From assembly GCA_041487535.1 (NCBI GenBank), contig JBGPNM010000007.1, forward strand, positions 1 to 33,018: a stretch of 33,018 nucleotides of DNA, written 5' to 3'. The notes under the pieces are model-generated. The model made no database searches, was not told where the DNA came from, and saw only the letters and a list, made by a program, of their open reading frames with translations. The DNA is from JANWHZ01 sp041487535 (lineage in GTDB: Bacteria > Patescibacteriota > Saccharimonadia > Saccharimonadales > UBA4665). The position numbers were made by a program, and so were the translations under genes. Positions within the stretch are counted from its first letter, which is position 1, and every line of letters starts with the position of its first letter. Shown in pieces: positions 28,973 through 33,018 of the stretch.

Positions 28973-30700
28973 ATGAACCGCTGGCTTGAGAAGATAAACG
29001 ACCTGAAGTCATGGCAAGTAGCTTGCGCTTTCGCAGTCATCGGATTAGCTGTCTTTTTCAGCGGCCTTGCCAATCCATTTCAAAACGACGATACATTTCA
29101 AATCGTAAACAACCCTCCCGTACATTCAATCAAAAATTTCCCGCAATTCTTTCAGGCGGGCACGTACTGGGACGGGCAACGGCTCACCGGATCCTATTAC
29201 CGGCCCATGATGACGACCGCCTTTTCGCTCATCTACACGCTATTCGGGGCGCACCCGGTTGCGTTCCATGTTGTCCAGCTTTCGTTGTATATTGCGAGTG
29301 CGTTCCTGCTCTACCTGGTTTTTAAGCGTTTCCTGAAACCTGCCGCCGCCCTGCTTCTGTCGCTCCTCTTCCTCGTGCATCCGCTCAATTCGCAAATCGT
29401 GTATTCGATCGCGACAATGCAAGATGTTCTGTTCTTTTTCTTCGGCATTTTGGCGCTTTACTTGCTTATGCGCTCCGACTTGGTCAAAAGTTTATGGGCG
29501 GTTTCGGCCTGTCTGCTGCTTTCGCTGCTTTCCAAAGAGGCCGGGTTCGTTTTCATTATCGTGTCGCTGCTCTACCTGTTTTGGTTTAACAAGGAGCGCA
29601 TACTCGCTTTTCTTGGTGTTACAGCTGTGCCGGTTATCATCTATCTCGCTTTGCGGAGTCATGCCGTCGGCCTGGGCAGCAAGCAGCTTGCTGCGCCGAT
29701 AGACAACGTGAGCCTGGCGGGTCGGCTGCTCACCGCACCTTCCATCGTAGAATTTTATATAACGAAGTTTACTTTTCCATGGAAGCTGGCGAGCACATAC
29801 TACTGGGTTTACCCCAAATTCACCCTTACCCAAACGGTCCTGCCGCTCGTGGTCGACCTGATAGCAGCCGGCCTCATTGTATACGCCGGCCTGCTGATAC
29901 GCCGCAAACATCCAAAGACCGACTTTCGGGTATTCAGTTTCTTTGCTGCGTGGACAGTATTGGGTGTCATCCTCTATCTGCAGATTGTTCCCCTGGATAT
30001 GACCGTATGCGAAACCTGGTTTTACTTTTCGGTCGCCGGCCTGCTCGGAATGATCGGAGTAGCATTGAGGTCAGTCAAGCTTCGCGTAGCGCCTGCATGG
30101 TTGCTGGTGCCGGTGGTGGTGCTGCTCTGTATCCTAGGGATCCGATCGGCATTCAGAGGAACCGACTATCGTAGCCAATTTATACTTGCGCAGCATGATG
30201 TGGCTGCCTCGCCGGGAGACTATTCGGCAATGATCAGCATCTCGCAGCACCTTATTGATCAGGGCAACTTTAAGGAAGCCGCGGCATATGCTCAGCGCTC
30301 AATTGATATATACCCGGCAGTTTCGAACTATAACCTCCTCGGTGTATCGCTTGAACAATCCGGCGACTACCCCGGCGCGGCAAAAGCCTATAATACGGCG
30401 CTGAAATACAATAACCTAAGTACCGTATATGAAAACCTGGGCTTGATCCTCGTTGTGTATTCGGATCCGTCGACGACGAGCCGTTTCTTTCAAAAAGCTT
30501 TAAGTGTATACCCGCATGACTATAAGTTATGGGTATACTTAGCGATATTCGAAGGCGCGAAAGGCTCCCCGGATAACGCTAAGGCGGCAATCCAGAACGC
30601 AATGAAATACGGCGCTGTGCCACAGCTCCTATACGCCGATATTATGACCAACCAGCCGTTCGCATTGCCATTACTGGGCAAATCGCTGGTGGTGCGATAA
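28973..30700 (+). CDS. TMTC/GT-C-like membrane protein with C-terminal TPRs, paralogue B
   Basis: A 575-residue protein alignable end to end with paralogue A: NPFQNDDTFQIVNN replaces GGFQGDDNFQIIQN, SYYRPMMTTAFSLIYTLFG replaces DYYRPMMSTTFSAIYTLFG, and both end in an IMTNQPF...PLLGK(T/S)L(L/V)(I/V)R tail. It has the same membrane layout, with TPR-like helices at the C-terminus (GNFKEAAAYAQRSIDIYPAV; DYPGAAKAYNTALKYNN). The catalytic-type DD is kept, so both copies may be active. ATG 28973 follows GAGG by about ten bases. The pair is an old tandem duplication, and the nearby GT2/GtrA genes could provide the lipid-linked sugar donor. Confidence 0.82.
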   Translation: MNRWLEKINDLKSWQVACAFAVIGLAVFFSGLANPFQNDDTFQIVNNPPVHSIKNFPQFFQAGTYWDGQRLTGSYYRPMMTTAFSLIYTLFGAHPVAFHVVQLSLYIASAFLLYLVFKRFLKPAAALLLSLLFLVHPLNSQIVYSIATMQDVLFFFFGILALYLLMRSDLVKSLWAVSACLLLSLLSKEAGFVFIIVSLLYLFWFNKERILAFLGVTAVPVIIYLALRSHAVGLGSKQLAAPIDNVSLAGRLLTAPSIVEFYITKFTFPWKLASTYYWVYPKFTLTQTVLPLVVDLIAAGLIVYAGLLIRRKHPKTDFRVFSFFAAWTVLGVILYLQIVPLDMTVCETWFYFSVAGLLGMIGVALRSVKLRVAPAWLLVPVVVLLCILGIRSAFRGTDYRSQFILAQHDVAASPGDYSAMISISQHLIDQGNFKEAAAYAQRSIDIYPAVSNYNLLGVSLEQSGDYPGAAKAYNTALKYNNLSTVYENLGLILVVYSDPSTTSRFFQKALSVYPHDYKLWVYLAIFEGAKGSPDNAKAAIQNAMKYGAVPQLLYADIMTNQPFALPLLGKSLVVR

Positions 30701-30882
30701 CCCACGCGCCAACATAGCAGTCGAAGTGCGCAGGCATTGTGTTGTGGTTTTGTACACGATGCCGCCACCTATGATTGGATCAGTGCCCCTAATTACAAGA
30801 AGATTCCCAGCCTTCAATGCGGCTTTACTTGCCCTATTTCATTACGCTAATGTTTATTTAGAGAATAAGCGTAAGGAGAGGT

Positions 30883-32484
30883 ATGTATATATTTAATAGG
30901 CGTCTAGAACGCCCGAAGACGATTGCTGCCACAGTGTGGGTCTTGGCATTAGTGGCTGCGATTTCTGTTTTTCAACTAACATCGAAAGTTGGCGCGACGG
31001 GAAGCAATATAACCGGGACCGTACGGAATCCGTCTAACGGATTCGTTAATGGTGCCTATGTGTATGCCACTGTGCCGTCAGGCAGCACCCCTCTTTATGG
31101 TCCAGTTACCACGAACTCATCCGGTGCCTATACGCTCAATATCCCTGTATCCGGTACTTATGATATCCATATTGACCCGCCGAGCAACACCGGAATGTCG
31201 TCTTATACTGACAGCAGTGTTTCGGTAAGCTCGGACCAAACCATTAACGATACTCTCTCGGCTCCAACGCATACTATTTCCGGAACGCTGACTGATAGTT
31301 CAAGCAATCCGCTAAATGGTGTCACGGTAGAAATTTTCAAAAATTCAGGCTGGGGCTCAAGCTTATATTCGACAACGACTAATTCAAGTGGCTACTACAG
31401 CATTTCCGCAGCGGCAGGCTCCTACTACCTGTACGTAAGCGGCAATAACCAGATAAGCGGCATAGCGAACTTTACGCTGTCACAATCAAATACGCCTTCT
31501 CTAAACCTTTTGATTGGCAACTTGTCGCTGAACCTGACAATACAGACCGCTACCATGACAATTACCCAATACAGTAATTCCGGCGGCACAGATTCGCAGG
31601 GAGTAACTGCCCGCGCTACAAGCGGCGTTACCAGCCTTTATGCGGGTGACCCGGGTTCGACTATCAGCTTAGTCAATAGCACTGGATTTACCGGCACGGC
31701 GAGCGGAACTATCAAAACGATCGTCGGCGCAACGTATGCTGCGTCTGGGCTAGAGTCGAGCTCCTACACTACAAGCGTCTGCAAAGGAATAAATGGGGGC
31801 GGCTCGCATTACGACTGCTTAGAGTTGCCGCTTACGGTCACCGGTGACACCAGCTTCAGCGTACCGGCTGCATCGCCCGCCACGCGCACGTTTTCTGGCA
31901 CTTTGACGGACGGCGGCGGCTCGCCGATCGTCGGCGCTGCAGTCACGCTCATCAAGTACAGCGACCAGACGACATACGCTACTACTGACTCAAGCGGCAA
32001 CTTCACTATCAATGCAATGCCCAAGAAGTACTACCTGAAAGTTGAAGGCGGTGCAGGCGGTATAACAGACTTTACGCTGACGCAATCAAGCACAAATCCG
32101 TCCATTGACCTGACATCAGTAAGTGTTACCAAGAACTTACAAGTACCGACGGCAATATTAACTGTGACTGCAAACGACGGCTCGGGGAATCCAGCACCTA
32201 CCGGCACTACAGTAAATGAACAAACCAGTTCGGGCACGGCAACGCTCTATTCCGGCGATCCCGGCGAGACGATAACAATACCGAACACATATTTCACCAC
32301 TTCTAGCGGTAGCAATGTGGGTACGCTCGGCACCATCGTGGGAGCTGTCTTCAGTGCGAAGGGGCTAAACGTAACGAACGAGAACGGGAGCCTCTGCGAT
32401 AATACGGCGTCATCTGGACATTACAATTGTCTGACGACCGCGCTTATAGTTACTGGCTCAGCTAGCGTTAACGTTCCATTTTAG
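30883..32484 (+). CDS. secreted Ig-like/carboxypeptidase-regulatory-domain repeat protein
   Basis: A 533-residue surface protein. The N-terminal signal or anchor helix is at about 14-33. Three CarboxypepD_reg-like beta domains are seen: ITGTVRNPSNGFVNGAYVYA (about 43), ISGTLTDSSSNPLNGVTVEI (about 132) and FSGTLTDGGGSPIVGAAVTL (about 335). The last two each lead a module of about 190-200 residues with the same order: TTDSSG or TTNSSG, TDFTLTQS, ATLTVT, TLYSGDPG, a GTIVGA strand and a C...HY(D/N)CL pair. The second module stops at NVPF exactly where the first continues into the next repeat. It is Ser/Thr/Gly-rich, a plausible glycosylation target or adhesin. The start follows AAGGAGAGGT. Confidence 0.78.
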   Translation: MYIFNRRLERPKTIAATVWVLALVAAISVFQLTSKVGATGSNITGTVRNPSNGFVNGAYVYATVPSGSTPLYGPVTTNSSGAYTLNIPVSGTYDIHIDPPSNTGMSSYTDSSVSVSSDQTINDTLSAPTHTISGTLTDSSSNPLNGVTVEIFKNSGWGSSLYSTTTNSSGYYSISAAAGSYYLYVSGNNQISGIANFTLSQSNTPSLNLLIGNLSLNLTIQTATMTITQYSNSGGTDSQGVTARATSGVTSLYAGDPGSTISLVNSTGFTGTASGTIKTIVGATYAASGLESSSYTTSVCKGINGGGSHYDCLELPLTVTGDTSFSVPAASPATRTFSGTLTDGGGSPIVGAAVTLIKYSDQTTYATTDSSGNFTINAMPKKYYLKVEGGAGGITDFTLTQSSTNPSIDLTSVSVTKNLQVPTAILTVTANDGSGNPAPTGTTVNEQTSSGTATLYSGDPGETITIPNTYFTTSSGSNVGTLGTIVGAVFSAKGLNVTNENGSLCDNTASSGHYNCLTTALIVTGSASVNVPF

Positions 32485-32485
32485 C

Positions 32486-32512
32486 CTTAGCACTTCATGA
32501 CACAGTGTTAAG
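32486..32512 (+). terminator. stem-loop after the repeat-protein gene
   Basis: CTTAGCACT (32486-32494) pairs with AGTGTTAAG (32504-32512) with one G:U pair around a 9-base loop, one base after the stop codon. Only three U follow, so it is a weak terminator candidate. Confidence 0.4.
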
Positions 32513-32603
32513 TTTCAGAGCCTAAGTTCCCATACAAAAAGCGGCTACGCGGAATTAAAGATCCCACGACCCTACTTTCCGAAAATCTCCATTTTGTGAT
32601 TTA

Positions 32604-32741
32604 TTGGGTGACACAAATCGTGGCGAAGGTAAGGCCATTTATCGTGGCGGTTCACAATTAATCATTGTTTATAGCGTAGGACGTAGTACCGAAAGTCGTA
32701 TCAAAAATAACGTCCCACTTCTTGCTATAGTGCTTGGCTAG
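32604..32741 (+). pseudogene. short open frame, possible gene remnant
   Basis: The frame from TTG 32604 to TAG 32739-32741 encodes 45 residues with protein-like character (AIYRGGSQLIIVYSVGRSTE, then NNVPLLAIVLG). There is no ATG or Shine-Dalgarno, and a stop lies shortly upstream. It may be a fragment of a decayed gene between the repeat protein and the glycosylase. No family is recognised. Confidence 0.2.
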
Positions 32742-32754
32742 GCGGACGAGCTAA

Positions 32755-33018
32755 TTAAGCCGGCATGTTATCCAGCGAATGCCAGACATACCAGCTGGCG
32801 ACGGATTCGTAGGGGTGCCAATGGTTCGTCTTGGCTATTTCAGCAACCTCTAGTGGGGTTGGCAAAGCATCCAAGCCGTACAACTTGCGAACGCCGTTAC
32901 GGATGCCGAGGTCGCCCGTCGGCAGCACATCCAGCCGCCCCATGCAGAACATTAAAAACATGTGCGCCGTCCACTCGCCGATGCCTTTGACTGCTACCAG
33001 CTTGGCGAGAATGTCCTC
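32755..33018 (-). CDS. AlkA-type DNA-3-methyladenine glycosylase, C-terminal part
   Basis: The last 87 residues of a HhH-GPD base-excision glycosylase; the 5' part lies beyond the window. The helix-hairpin-helix reads LVAVKGIGEWTAHMF, and the catalytic-Asp segment reads LPTGDLGIRNGVRKLYG. They are followed by WHPYESVASWYVWHSLDN, matching the AlkA P-(Y/W)-R-S-x-A-x-x-Y-L-W block. These enzymes remove alkylated purines from DNA. The frame is open to base 33018, the window edge. TAA lies at 32755-32757. Confidence 0.9.
   Translation of the reverse strand, partial: EDILAKLVAVKGIGEWTAHMFLMFCMGRLDVLPTGDLGIRNGVRKLYGLDALPTPLEVAEIAKTNHWHPYESVASWYVWHSLDNMPA

Noticed and set aside
1..33018. CRISPR array, prophage or plasmid functions
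   Set aside because: No regularly spaced direct repeats, cas genes, phage structural genes or replication initiator were seen.

Overview
The window looks like a chromosomal segment of a small-genome bacterium of the Patescibacteria/CPR, most likely Saccharibacteria (TM7). This is an inference from three things: an archaeal-type (probably non-discriminating) aspartyl-tRNA synthetase, many single-pass or secreted proteins of unknown function, and short promoters of the TGnTATAAT kind placed directly on start codons. UGA is read as stop throughout, so this is not an SR1/Gracilibacteria code. I found no rRNA, convincing tRNA, CRISPR array, integrase or transposase.

Layout. 1-1185: a row of small genes (DUF3467 end, unknown protein, RelE/ParE-like toxin with a 35-residue partner, trypco2-like protein). 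1381-7012: a surface-polysaccharide locus on two strands (UDP-sugar dehydrogenase with a frameshift, GT4 glycosyltransferase, polyprenyl-phosphate sugar phosphotransferase, divergent O-antigen ligase/polymerase). 7174-10329: a large membrane-anchored alpha-2-macroglobulin-like protein without a thioester domain. 10454-12342: Ham1/RdgB pyrophosphatase, GtrA-like protein, LexA-type DNA-binding domain without a protease domain. 12375-15835: an anchored unknown protein, then a cobalamin riboswitch with an SD-masking hairpin in front of a DUF4430 (transcobalamin C-terminal-like) protein, a DUF6580 membrane protein and a zinc-ribbon protein. This is a plausible B12-regulated uptake operon. An inverted half-copy of the riboswitch lies just beyond the operon (15885-15983). 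15986-18337: CPA2 cation/proton antiporter and an unknown protein. 18757-24839: DsbA-like oxidoreductase, CBS-domain membrane protein, aspS, YbaK-like deacylase, HAD phosphatase (frameshifted) and a degenerate zinc-metalloprotease-like protein. 25009-32484: GtrA plus GT2 pair, an unknown protein, two tandem TMTC-like GT-C/TPR membrane proteins and a secreted repeat protein. 32755-33018: the end of an AlkA-type DNA glycosylase.

The most unusual signal is a family of three dispersed elements at 19509, 20859 and 23748. Each is exactly 165 bp, begins TGAAC and ends GTTCA, and forms one long interrupted hairpin whose stems covary between copies while single-stranded blocks stay fixed. Copy 1 contains the Shine-Dalgarno and start codon of the next gene inside its closing stem. 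Copy 2 sits directly before aspS. Copy 3 fills the gap between two convergent genes and supplies a stop codon for each. I do not recognise it as a known RNA or transposon family.

Together the genes describe a cell that invests in its envelope: glycan synthesis, GT-C glycosylation, secreted disulfide chemistry, anti-protease and adhesin-like proteins, and apparent salvage of cobalamin.
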